A stretch of 64,000 nt of DNA from contig CM022948.1 of NCBI GenBank assembly GCA_012931725.1, positions 44,147,938 to 44,211,937 of the forward strand. Reading direction: 5' to 3'. The notes below the pieces were generated by a model that was given only the letters and a program-made list of their open reading frames with translations, was not told the origin of the DNA and ran no database searches. Within the stretch, counting starts at the first letter, position 1. Each line of letters starts with the position of its first letter. The DNA comes from Litsea cubeba. Lineage: Eukaryota > Streptophyta > Magnoliopsida > Laurales > Lauraceae. A program made the translations under genes and the position numbers. Below are positions 42,860 to 53,725 of this stretch, one piece after another.

Positions 42860-44604
42860 CTCTTTCTGGATATGAAACGACTTATAATTAGACAGGCAGT
42901 ATATATGTTATATGCATATGGTGCTAGTTATAAAAGGAAACACATGCACAAAATTTTTTACATTATTTAACCCTAAGCATAATGTATCAGTGTTTCAACC
43001 TCCTCATAGACCCTCCATCGAAGGGATGGCCGAGCCTACAGTCACGTTGAATTAAGGTATGCTTATTTGGATTATCACTATCTGGATACACATATCCAGT
43101 GCCAGTCTAATCACTGATTGGTTTGGCCTCATATGACAAATAACTCTAACTCCTATGGAGAGGTCATTACCGTCTTATGTCAAGTGTATTACCATCTCTT
43201 ATGAAATTTCCCAGAATGTCTATGACTTGAGTTCTCCGAAGGGAAGTGACTTTAATCCATTCTTAAAGTGAACTTTAGTTAAGAGCTCCACCGAAGGGAT
43301 GGCCGCTCCCACCAACACTTCATTGACATTCTATAGAAGTGATCTAAAGAACTCCACCGAAGAGATGGCCGCTCCTACTAACACCTCATTACGAATATTC
43401 ACATTAGTTCACCCATTAACCCATCAAAGTGATTTTTAGTAAAGAACTCCACCGAAAGGGTGGCCGCTCCCACTAACACCTTATTGAGATAACATGAACC
43501 GAGTATGGAAGGCCGTGGGGTTTTTCCAAACCCCTCTCCCACTTGATTATTTATCACTAGGGTTTTTAAATCTTTTGACCTTTACATTGTTTACTCAAAA
43601 ACTCTTTTAAATCTAGCAAACTTAGTTAATTAAAATTATGACTCAATGACTTAAGTCATCTTAAAAATAAATAACTTTTGCTTTAAAACATTTGAGTAAA
43701 TCCCTTTAAAGAGTCAAAAACCTAACTTGGTTTATGGGAACCCTTAGGCAACATCTTATTAGATTTTAGTTTAGCCTCTTTTGAAAACCAAGGGTACCAA
43801 GATAAACTAAACCCTAACCAATTTTAAACCTTAGACAAAAAGAAGGTGCTGGTCTAAGTTCTATTTAAAAATAATTAGCCGAACTAAAAACAATCCAATA
43901 TAGAAAGATGCAAATTTTAAAACCTAATGGTGGCCATGTTTCTAGGTGACAATTATAGCAATTATTCATCCATGCATTCCATATATATAAGAGCAAATAA
44001 AAGTATGCAATCCTTGATGGCTCCCTGCTCTTCGGACTTCAAATCCTTATCGAACTAGGACATCAAAAATAGATCTCATCTTGCACCAAGAAGCCTTGTC
44101 TCCTCCACCACTAAGGAACCCGGTTACTAGCAATCTATCTTGCTTGAAGCTTTCTTCTTCTTGCTTGTTCCAACAAATTAAATTTATACAAGCAAACCCA
44201 TAAAAAAAATCACAAATTACATTGGAGATACCTATGCTTTTTAAGAAAGCTTACATCAAGACTAGTTGGAATAAAAGTAAGGAAAGAATTACAACTTCCT
44301 ATGATTGCTAAACGTGCAATCGTACACTTTCCAACTAATGAAAAAACATCCAAATCCACATAACAATCATGCGAACCATCAAGGATGCAATATATGGCTG
44401 CAAACAAAGAGGTTAGTGCATGCAAAACACTATGTACATCATTAAACAAATCTGGAAAATAAATTCCAGCAATGTTAATGAAACTTGCACACAACATGCA
44501 TCACTTAAAGAAATCTGAATATAACTTCAGCAGGGTTCCACCATGCCCATAATCAATCTAGGATTAATTAAACACAACATGGGATCATGATTTCACATGG
44601 AGTG
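42860..44604 (-). other. Copia A long untranslated leader
   Basis: About 1.75 kb between primer site and gag ATG on minus, with no supported coding. It includes a fourfold imperfect repeat (43005-43490). Confidence 0.7.
43005..43490. repeat. Leader repeats CCACCGAAGGGATGGCCGCTCCCAC
   Basis: Four imperfect copies at about 43012, 43287, 43352 and 43448, each followed by (T/C)AACACCTCATT in the last three. The motif GGGATGGCCG is the best conserved part. Confidence 0.75.
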
Positions 44605-44616
44605 GCTCTGATACCA
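44605..44616 (-). other. Copia A primer binding site
   Basis: On minus TGGTATCAGAGC, one base from the LTR end (TTTTA-G-TGG). Initiator-Met type. Confidence 0.9.
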
Positions 44617-44617
44617 C

Positions 44618-46655
44618 TAAAAGAAACCGCGATTCAGATCTGGAAAACACTATCAGAAGATGCCCATGGCTGATTTAGAATAAGACAGATTTTAAAACAA
44701 ATCTAATTTCAGCATATCCATAGCACAAATCAGCCATATAAATCGCATTATAACTCCACCGAATCATGATCAACAAGTGTATAATTAAAGGAGATACAAG
44801 AAGACTATTACCTTGATGATATGTAGACTTCAAATCTCTGAAATAAAAGATCCAATGGGCTGAACTCAGACCTGCAATCAGCAAACACCTTGCTGGAATT
44901 TTCTGCAGTAAAATAGCTTTTGATCTTCTTCTCTATTTCACTTCCAAATCTGATTGGCTAAGATGGTGGGATCTTAATCTAGATTTCTAGATGGGTTTTG
45001 AGAACTATTAATCTATGGAAAAATCTCAGACCTGAAGCTCTCTTCAATGAAGAAGAGAAGAAGGCTGGACGTGTAGGATTTTCTAGCATTGGGGATGTGT
45101 TGGACTTCCAAAGGGGGCTTCCTCCTTATATTGAAAGCTTTAGGATTCCTTTTTAAATATATCATATACAGCCATGAGGGAGATTTGAAAAAGAAATTTT
45201 ATCTCCTTCTTAGTGCTCTCTTATTCTAACCATATCTTGTACAACCATGAGGGAGAGTTTGAAAAAGAAATCCTATCTTCTTCTTAGTGCTCTCTTTTTT
45301 TCAAAAGGAAAACAAAGAAGACTTTCTTTAACATTAACAACCATCCAATATGGGTGTGCAACTCATTCCAATGATTTGTTTACAAAATAATTAGGATACT
45401 ATAATAGTAGGATTTCTTATCCAAAGTGTAAACCAATTTTCCAAGTAAAGATTCCTATGTAAAAATGGAAACCTTACACAAGGGACCCGCTTTATGGCTG
45501 GCCCATTGAACGGACAATCACACCATGGCCCACAAGTCAATAACTTTTCCAAAATAATTCAACCTCATATCATCTAAACAAATTAGGAAACCATGCCAAT
45601 ATAGGAAAGTGACTAGAGAAGGGACCAAAAGACACATTTGCCCTTGGCTCCCAAAATGACCAAAAATGTCCATGCTAAACCCATAGCAACATTAAGACCA
45701 TTTTGACCTTAACACATTCCACTATAGAGTTATGGTTGAACTCCAGGGACAAATAATAATTATAAAATAAGCTCGTCAGAAAATGAAAGTTGTCTTCGAC
45801 CTACTAAGTAAAATGACCTAAATGCCCCTCTATGTAACATCCATAATCAAGTCAGGTTATCCGATGTACTATCAACCTTCTCGATTACATCTAAACCTTA
45901 GAACTTCATATCTTTAACTTAATCATCATCCGGATATCATTCTCTTGGTCCAGGGAGTGACCCACAAGTTCAATATCCATATGGAATATCCATATACTAA
46001 GATCTTAGATTTTGATGATTAATCGGATAATTCTAAGGGGACGATCACTCCATCATTAGATGGCATAGATTCTTTATTATATCTGCACGTCCCAACTGAT
46101 CAAGCCCGAGCACCCAAAACACAGAGCTGTTGACCCATATGAAGGATCTCACCCATAGTGAATTAAAGCACAAGAACTCGACTTCGTCAGTTCATCCACA
46201 AATGCTTAAGATTAAGAGCACTGGTCACTCAGTAGCATGAGGTGAATCGATCTCTCTTAGTGATAGTACTATTTTAGAGATCACACCTACATTGGTCCTG
46301 TTCAATGCATGACATATGCACTAATGAGATAAATCCGGGAAAGACCTCCCGTGACTTAGGTAAGTCACCCTGAATACATGAGAGTATCTCACTATAACTT
46401 ACACCAAGATGAAATGCCCAACTCCATCTCTCAGTTATGAACAAATTTATTGTTTCCAGTGTCCATGAATCATACCTATCTGTGTGTAGCCACTACACAC
46501 CTAATTCATTTACTAGAAACAATGGGCCTTACATAACCATACATATATACATGTTTAAAGAGAAAAGAGTCATTCCATTAAATAACCAGTAAATATCCAG
46601 TGACAAAAGATGAGAGTGCAGCTAGTGGGCTTTAGGGCATACACCAATCCCAACA
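44618..46655 (-). repeat. 5' LTR of copia A (x-type)
   Basis: 2038 bp. It matches 1-601 in its right part. Between about 45150 and 45560 it carries a segment unrelated to the y-type LTRs, with an internal duplication of CCATGAGGGAGA...CTTAGTGCTCTCT. On minus this segment lies directly upstream of a TATA-like AATATAAGG (45125-45132), so x and y LTRs have different promoter-proximal sequences. Confidence 0.9.
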
Positions 46656-47099
46656 GAAAGGAGTTACCTTCGCTTGGTCTAATCACCAGAGCCTACCAAT
46701 TTTATCAAGGCTGGACAGATTCCTGGTCTCAAACGATTGTCTAGAATTATATCCAGAGGTATATCAACTGGCCCTTCCAAAGACTGGTTCTGATCACTGT
46801 CCTATTTTGCTTGATTCTAATCCAAATAGGTGGGGCCCAACCCCGTTTCGTTTTGAGCTAATGTGGCTAGAGGAAAAACACTTTCTAGAAAAAAATATTG
46901 ATTGGTGGAAAGAAATGAAAATTGAGGGATGGGCGGGCTATAGGTTGGCTACTAAGTTGAAATTATTGAAGTTGAAAATCAATGAGTGGGCCAAGAATAA
47001 CTTTGGAGTGGCGAGAGTGAGGAAGATGCAATTACTAGAAGAGATACAAAACCTTGATAGGAAAGAGGAAGCCGGTCAACTGTCTTTGGAGGAAGAAGC
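46656..47099 (+). pseudogene. Old L1 LINE fragment, endonuclease C-terminal part (right copy)
   Basis: 444 bp, same span as 602-1045. It reads GVTFAWSNHQSLPILSRL then DRFLVSNDCLE and TGSDHCPILLDSN without stops, the end of the L1 endonuclease domain. It ends at GAAGC where the solo LTR inserted and continues at 49163. Its duplication at the left of the window is the key to the recombination history. Confidence 0.9.
47095..47099. repeat. Target site duplication GAAGC, left copy (solo LTR)
   Basis: GAAGC is repeated at 49163-49167. The same pentamer precedes the copia A 3' LTR at 1041-1045. Confidence 0.93.
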
Positions 47100-49162
47100 T
47101 GAAAGAAACCGCGATTCAGATCTGGAAAACACTACCAAAAGACGTCCATGGCTGATTTAGAACAAGACATATTTTAAAACAAATCTGATTTCAGCATATG
47201 CACAGCACAAATCAGCCATATAAATCGCATTATAACTCCACCGAATCATGATCAACAAGTGTATAATTAAAAGAGATACAAGAAGACTATTACCTTGAAG
47301 ATATGTAGACTTCAAATCTCTGAAATAAAAGATCCAATGGGCTGAACTAAGACCTGCAATCAGCAAACACCTCGCTGGAATTTTCTGCAGTAGAATAGCT
47401 TTTGATCTTCTTCTCTATTTCACTTCCAAATCTGATTGGCTAAGATGGTGGGATCTTAACCTAGATTTCTAGATGGGTTTTGAGAACTTTTTATCTATGG
47501 AAAATCTCAGACCTTAGGCTCTCCTCAATGAAGAAGAAAAGAAGGCTGGACGTGTGGGATTTCTTAGCATAGGGGATATGTATTGGACGTCCAAGGGGGG
47601 GGGGCTTCTCCTTTTATTGAAAACTTTAGGATTCCTTTCCTTAAAAGCTATCCCTACTAATTCTCTTAGATGTCCTAAAAGGAAAGTACAATCTAAAGAT
47701 TTATTTCCTTCTAGAAACACTCCAATTAGAAAAGGAAGTTAAAGGAACATCCCACAAACTTTAGCAATTAGTAACCTTAGTTGCACAACACTTACTAATT
47801 TAAGTTTCTAATTCAAAAAGGAAACTTTACTATAGGAATACTAATCCAAAGAGGAGTCCAACCTTCTAAGTAGAGAGACCTACTCAAAGTTGGAAACCCC
47901 ACCTATGGAATTCACATTATGGACGTCCCACATAAAATAATGCACACCATGGCCCACATGATTATTAATCATACCATGACCCACAAGTTAATAATTTATC
48001 TAGAATTAAATTCATGTATGCCATCAAAGGCCTATTTGAATTTAAACTCAAAATTATTTTTCCACTAAAATAATTCAACCATATGTCATCTAAACAATTT
48101 AGGAAACCATGCCACTATAGGAAAGTGACTAGAGAAGGGACCAAAAGACATATTTGCCCTTGGCTCCCAAAATGACCAAAAATGTCCATGCTAAACCCAT
48201 AGCAACATTAAGACCATTTTAACCTTAACTCATTCCACTATAGAGTTATGGTTGAACTCCAGGGACAAATAATAATTATAAAATAAGCTCGTTAGATTGT
48301 CTTCGACCTACTAAGTAAAATGACCTAAATGCCCCTCTATGTAACATCCATAATCAAGTCAGGTTATCCGTTGTACTATCAACCTTCTCGATTACATCTA
48401 AACCTTAGAACTTCATATCCTTAACTTAATCATCATCCGGATATCATTCTCTTGGTCCAGGGAGCGACCCACAAGTTCAATATCCATATGGAACATCCAT
48501 ATACTAAGATCTTAGATTTTGATGATTAATCGGATAATTCTAAGGGGACGATCATTCCATCATTAGATGGCATAGATTCTTTATTGCATCTGCACGTCCC
48601 AACTAATCAAGTCCGAGTACCCAAAACACAGAGCTGTTGACCCATGAAAAGAATCTCACCCATAGTGAATTAAAGCACAAGAACTTGACTTCATTAGTTC
48701 ATCCACAAATGCTCAAGATTAAGAGCACTGGTCACTCAGTAGCATGAGGTGACTTGATCTCTCTCAGTGATAGTACTATTTTAGAGATCACACCTACAAT
48801 GGTCATGTTCAATGCATTGCATATGCACTAATGAGATAAATCCGGGAAAGGCCTCCCATGACTTAGGTAAGTCACCATGAATACAGGAGAGTCTCTCACT
48901 ATAGCTTATACCAAGATCAAGTGCCCAACTCCATCTCTCAGTTATGAACAAATATGTTGTTTCCAGTGTCCATGAATCAGACCTATCTGTGTGTAGGCAC
49001 TACACACCTAATTCATTTACTAGAAACAATGGGCCTTACACAACCATACATATATACATGTTTAAAGAGAAAAGAATCATTCCATTAAATAACCAGTAAA
49101 TATCCAGTAACAAAGGATGAGAGTGCAGCTAGTGGGCTTTAGGGCATACACCAATCCCAATA
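47100..49162 (-). repeat. Solo copia LTR (y-type) inside the old LINE
   Basis: 2063 bp, TGAAAGAAACCGCG...CCAATCCCAATA, flanked by GAAGC. No internal region follows. It is the closest relative of the copia A 3' LTR. A solo LTR forms by recombination between the two LTRs of one element. Confidence 0.92.
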
Positions 49163-49167
49163 GAAGC

Positions 49168-51250
49168 AACAAGAGTAAACCTAAAAGAAGAGTTCCAAAG
49201 AAAGGTGAGGGAATAAGAGATTATGTGGAGACAAAGATCAAGATGTAAATCGCTGAAAGAGGGGGATAAGAACACTAAGTTCTTTCAGAAGATAGCTTCT
49301 TCAAGAAAGAGAATAAATAAAATAGTTTCCTTGATGGATGGAATCAGAAGCTTGAAAAGCAAGGAGGAAATAACAAAGCATATTCAGGATTATTTCGTCT
49401 CCCTTCACTCCAAGGATGTGTGGGAAAGACGAACCTTGGAGAACTTAGAGTTCAACAGAATAGGAATTGAGAGGGTTCAATGGCTAGAAAGGGAATTTGA
49501 AGAGAAGGAGGTCCGTCAAGCAGTTTTCTCTTGTGCGGGGGACAAAGCTCTGGGCCCAGATGGCTACCCTATGGCTTTCTTCCAAAGATCTTGGGATTTA
49601 CTTAAAGATGACATCCTAAATTTCTTGGAGGAGTTTCACGAAAAAGGAAAGTTAACAAAGGGCATAGGTTCATAGCTCTTATTCCGAAAAAGGAAGGGGA
49701 TATAGGTGCAAAGGACTTTAGGCCCATTAGTTTGATCGGTAGTGTCTACAAGATCCTAGCTAAGGTGCTAGGAGCGAGAATTCAGAAGATCTTGTCATGC
49801 ATCATATCATAAGAGCAAGGAGCTTTCACAAAAGGAAGACAAATCTTGGATGGAGTCCTCACAACAAGCGAGTGTGTCCATGCAAGAGACAAGGAAAGAA
49901 AACCAAATTTGATATGCAAGCTTGATTTAGAAAAAGCTTTTGACAGAGTGGACTGGGGTTTCTTGCAATACTTTCTGCAAAGGATGGGATTCGGTCAAAA
50001 ATGGAGGAATTGGTTCAAGGAATGCATAGCTTCAGCTTCGTTCTCTATCATGATTAATGGTACCCCAAAAGGCTTCTTTCATGCTCAAAGAAGGTTGAGG
50101 CAAGGAGATCCACTATCACCCTTCCTATTTGTAATTATAGTTGAACGTTAAAGAGGATGGTGAAAGCGACTGAAGCCCAAGGCCTCATAACGGGATTCAA
50201 AGTGGCTGCGACGGCCCCATCAGTACCCCTCCTATAGTTTGCCGACGACTCCCTCATCTTTTGTAAAGCGTCTGAGGACCAAATTAGAAATGTGAAAGCT
50301 ATCCTTTTCTGCTTCGAAGCGGTGTCAGGATTAAAAATCAACTGCTTCAAGAGCGAGTTGATTTGGATAAGAGTCGAGGATTCGACATTATGCCTGATGT
50401 CCTTGGCTGCAGAGTGGGAACTTTCCCATTCAAATACTTGGGCCTTCCCCTATGCCTAGGGGCAACAAAGAAAACGGATTGGAATCCGGTGGTTGAGATG
50501 ATGGAAATGAAACTCTCTACTTGGAAAGCCACACGCCTTTCTATGGGAGGCAGAATAACCCTTATAAAAAGCAGCAATGACCAATCTACCACTTTATTAT
50601 TTTTTAATTCTGAAATGCCCAATGTCATTGATCAACAGGATGGAGAAGCTGCAGAGAGACTTTCTTTGGCAAGGGAGGTGTGAAGAGAGAAAATTCCACC
50701 TAGTGGATTGGTCTTCAGTATGCTCATCAAAGCTAGAAGGAGGATTGGGTATCAAATCCCTTAGAGGAATGAATGAAGCATTTTTGGGGAAATGGCTTTG
50801 GAGATTGGGAGACAAATCAGAAGGCCTGTGGAGGAAGGTTTTGTTAGCCAAATACGGCAATAAAAAAGGGATGGTTGGGAGATCAAAGACAGCGGGTATA
50901 GATTCTCACCGATATGGAAAGGGATAACTTTTGTTTAGGAGAATTTTATACAAAACATAAAATATCAAGTTTGTTCGGGGGAGAAGATTCTCTTTTGGAA
51001 AGACATGGATAGGGGAGATGCCGCTGGCCAAGTAATTCCCAGATCTGTTTAATTGCGTTTTGACGAAGGAAGCAAATGTCAAAAGCTATTTTGGTAAAGG
51101 CAACAATAATGAGGTCATATGGAGCCCCATATTTCGAAGAAATTTGAGGGAATTGAGGAAACACAGTTTGTATCCCTACTAAACCTTCTTTCAAACGTGC
51201 TTATCCCGGAAGAAGGGGATGATAACAGGATCTGGATAGCATCATGATGC
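49168..51250 (+). pseudogene. Old LINE ORF2: linker and reverse transcriptase (several frames)
   Basis: Reading the best frame at each point: CKSLKEGDKNTKFFQKIASS (linker), GDKALGPDGYPMAFF, then after a frameshift near 49665 LIPKKEGD and DFRPISLIGSVYKILAKVL, a stop at ~49810, EQGAFTKGRQILDG, KLDLEKAFDRVDWGFLQ, LRQGDPLSPFLFV, FADDSLIFCKASED (the catalytic box as FADD), KINCFKSEL and FKYLGLPLCLG. At least three frameshifts and two stops. No active product is possible. Confidence 0.9.
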
Positions 51251-51302
51251 AGAGAGATCCAAGACCAGGACTCGCTTGATGGGGTCCAATGGTCTCTAAT
51301 TT

Positions 51303-51622
51303 TGAGATCCCTATCATTAGTTTAGATAGTATCTAAATTAGTAGAGTTGCTTAATATATTTGCTTCCTAAATTCTATTTTGATTAAGATTAGGTAGTTTC
51401 TTATTTTAGAATGTCTTGGTTATTAAGAAACAGTGTTACTCTATATAATGAGGAGTCCCCCATTGTAATGCTTATGCTATATTTTTAATAAGATTTCAGA
51501 ATTGTTATGTTAGTTCCCCTTTGGGTATTTAACCCTAAGTGATCTTAGGGTTTTGAGTCTTAGGGCTCGATCTCACCGTCGGAGGTGTAGATCTTCATCT
51601 TGGCCTCCGGGCTGCGCCATCA
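51303..51622 (+). mobile_element. Possible small copia LTR remnant within the old LINE
   Basis: A ~320 bp stretch unrelated to the LINE, from TGAGATCCCTATC to GCTGCGCCATCA, with CTATATAATGAGGAG (TATA-like, 51442-51448) and AATAAG downstream. It is followed two bases later by TGGTTTCAGAGA (51625-51636), close to the plant primer site TGGTATCAGAGC. It displaces about 60 residues of LINE ORF2. The short repeat TAAAGAACATTTGGAAACT at about 51708 and 51742 marks its right edge. Boundaries are uncertain. Confidence 0.4.
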
Positions 51623-51737
51623 ATTGGTTTCAGAGAGTAGATACCATCACTCTCTATATCATCATTCTACTCAACCATTTCCAAAAGGACAGAGAGGAGA
51701 TGCCAGATAAAGAACATTTGGAAACTATTTTTTTTAA

Positions 51738-51960
51738 TGGTAAAGAACATTTGGAAACTCGAGGCCCCGCCAAGAATTATGGTGTTTGGCTGGTTAGTTC
51801 TCCGAGGTCGGATCCTCACGATGGAAAATCTTAAACGAAGAGGGAAGATTGGGTCGATGCATGCCCCATGTGTTTGGAGAATGAGGAAACAATTGATCAC
51901 CTACTACTGCAATGTAACATTGCTGTGAAGATTTGGAAACACTGTAATTAGTTGGTTTGG
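51738..51960 (+). pseudogene. Old LINE zf-RVT region
   Basis: Plus frame NIWKLEAPPRIMVFGWLVL and LTMENLKRRGKI, then CVWRMRKQLITYYCNV, matching the zf-RVT module found after plant L1 reverse transcriptases (APPR...W, LTxDNLxRRG, Cys/His cluster). The Cys pattern is damaged. Confidence 0.8.
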
Positions 51961-52494
51961 CTGCAGCTGGGTCTTCCCAAAGCATGTTCAAGACTTGTTC
52001 ATGGCCTGGAGTTCTCCAATTGGATCACAAAATGGAAAGGAGATGTGGAAGCTCACCTTTGTTGCAGTAATTTGGCAAATATGGAAGGAAAGGAACGCAT
52101 GATGTTTTGAGGGAGCCGGCACTAATGGAGACTTGATTTGTGGAAAGATTAAATTTTACATGGCTCAATGGGTGTCAATAAACCCCATTTTCAAAGACTA
52201 TACTTTAGACCAAATCATGTTCAACTGGAGCGAGGTGGTTGTCCTGTAGTAATGTTTTGGGGTTTGTGACTGTCATTCTAGGTTGTGTTTGTAGTAATTT
52301 TTTGGGGTTTGTGACTGTCATTCTAGGTTGTGTTTGTAATAATTTTTGGAGTCATTCTAGGTTGTGGTTGTAGCGTTTATCCTCTTTGTTTCATTGTTTC
52401 AGGGGTTCCACTGTATTGTTCTTTTCTCAATACAAATCTATTGTACTGTTTTGCACCTAAATGAATTTTAACTATTCAAAAAAAAAAAAAAAAA

Positions 52495-53334
52495 CATCAC
52501 CAATAGAACCCAGCATAGTTGCTCTTCAAGGGATGCACGCCAAAGACGCAATAATATCTAACCAAACTATGCAAATGATATACATTAAAAAAAAAACCTA
52601 AGACAACCCCCAATCTCACCGTCATCAATTAATCAAGAAACACAAAAGGACTGCCCGCCAACATCCACCAAAACCCCATATTCCATTCCAATAACAAAAC
52701 CAGGAGAGAAAAAAATTAAAAACAGAATCAAAGATCACAGACTTAACAACACTTCCAAGAAAAGATCTAACACAAATTTGCCTAATACTACATTAAGAGA
52801 TCAAGAACAAACCCTAGAAAAAAAGAATCTCAAATCTAATTTCAGCAAAAACCCATGATCATCATAAACCAAGAAACACAAATATGCCCAGCAACGTCCA
52901 CCAAAAATCTAAGTTCCATTCAACTACCAAAAACCCATCAAGAAAACTTGGAAACAGACTGAAAATTTACGAACCCTACATATTAAACACTCACCCAGGA
53001 CTTCTTTCTATAGACCCACGTTAAGAGATTAGAAACAAACCCTTAAAAGAAAAAACCCAGTCTAATTCCACAAACAAAAACTCACCATCGTCAACACAAA
53101 AACAGCCAACGTTAATCCACCGAAACCCTAAATTCATTCAATTACAATAATAGATCAACCAAACCAAGAACACCCCAGAAAAAGAAATCATAGATTAGGT
53201 ACAAACCCTTTAAAAAAACCCAATCTTGTTTCAAATTTTAACAACAACCCATCATCATCACAATCAAGAAACACAAGACCCACAAATTCAATCAAACCAA
53301 CACCACCCTAGAATCATAAACCAAATAATAAGGG
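52495..53334 (-). other. Presumed SKP1 intron sequence with degenerate tandem repeats
   Basis: T-rich on minus, starting GTAATGGATCC right after the exon sequence (a possible GT splice donor). It contains four imperfect ~170-240 bp units marked by CAAGAAACACAA...CC(A/G)CCAAA (about 52610, 52850, 53080, 53250 on plus). No coding. The old LINE poly(A) abuts its far end. Confidence 0.5.
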
Positions 53335-53590
53335 ATCCATTACCAGGATGGGAAGCATGGCCTGATCGACATTGACGAACTCTGCATCCCAGGCCCTCCG
53401 TGGACCGATCATCTTCTTGTAGTCCTCGATGACCTTGGCGAAGATCTTTCCATTGACGTTAGAGAGAGGTATTCCCTTGTCGGCGTGATCGTCTTCGATC
53501 ATGTTTAATGGTGCGACTGCGGGCGGTCTCATCGACGTCGAATGTTTCACCGTCCGAGCTCTTCAGAGTAATTTTCTTCGTGGGAGGCAT
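53335..53590 (-). pseudogene. SKP1-like: SKP1-like pseudogene exon, copy 1
   Basis: On minus from ATG 53590: MPPTKKITLKSSDGETFDVD, the N-terminal BTB/POZ-like start of plant SKP1, the adaptor of SCF ubiquitin ligases. After DET a 4 bp loss shifts the frame; smaller losses follow, after which the other frame reads MIEDDHADKGIPLSNVNGKI, FAKVIEDYKK and WDAEFVNVDQAMLPIL. A deletion removes the usual linker after KKHVEA. The exon probably ends at 53335 before GTAATGG. The cullin- and F-box-binding C-terminal half is absent from the window. Not a working gene. Confidence 0.85.
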
Positions 53591-53725
53591 GGAAGGAGTG
53601 AAAAAGAGAGAGATCGCTCGAGAAGAATAGAAGAAGAAGAAGAAAGTCAAAACCCTAATTGTAGAGAAATAGGGATTTCGGAGAGAGAGGAATTCTTCGC
53701 GCAAAAGAAAGTGCAGCGTCCTAAG
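53591..53725 (-). other. 5' UTR of SKP1 pseudogene copy 1
   Basis: The CT-rich (on minus) leader matches 57807-57943. It ends at GTGCAGCGTCCTAAG, where copia B begins. Confidence 0.7.

Larger units (their letters stand above)
1046..46655 (-). mobile_element. Ty1/copia retrotransposon A, full length but nested and decayed
   Basis: A minus-strand copia element with a 3' LTR at 1046-12947 (interrupted by LARD1), internal region 12948-16778 plus 42775-44617 (interrupted by TRG), and 5' LTR 44618-46655. Without the nested elements it is about 9.8 kb. The domain order on minus is primer site, long leader, gag, zinc knuckle, protease, integrase, reverse transcriptase, RNase H, polypurine tract, which is the copia order. 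LTR length and the gag motif KLTGPNYVDWKRNL suggest the Angela/Tork side of copia; the lineage is tentative. It is dead: several stops, a gag frameshift and an altered protease active site. The two LTRs belong to different subtypes, so the element is probably a recombinant of two neighbours. Confidence 0.85.
49168..52494 (+). mobile_element. Old L1 LINE, remaining 3' part with poly(A)
   Basis: Continues the LINE from 47099 after the solo LTR. It contains a decayed reverse transcriptase, a zf-RVT region, a 3' UTR with a tandemly repeated GGGGTTTGTGACTGTCATTCTAG phrase (52256-52365) and a 17 bp poly(A) at 52478-52494. The 5' part lies beyond the x-type copia LTRs. It is inserted next to or within the presumed intron of the SKP1 pseudogene. 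Confidence 0.88.

Noticed and set aside
53314..53704. Working SKP1 gene
   Set aside because: Frameshifts in both copies, missing C-terminal half and linker; only a pseudogene can be supported.
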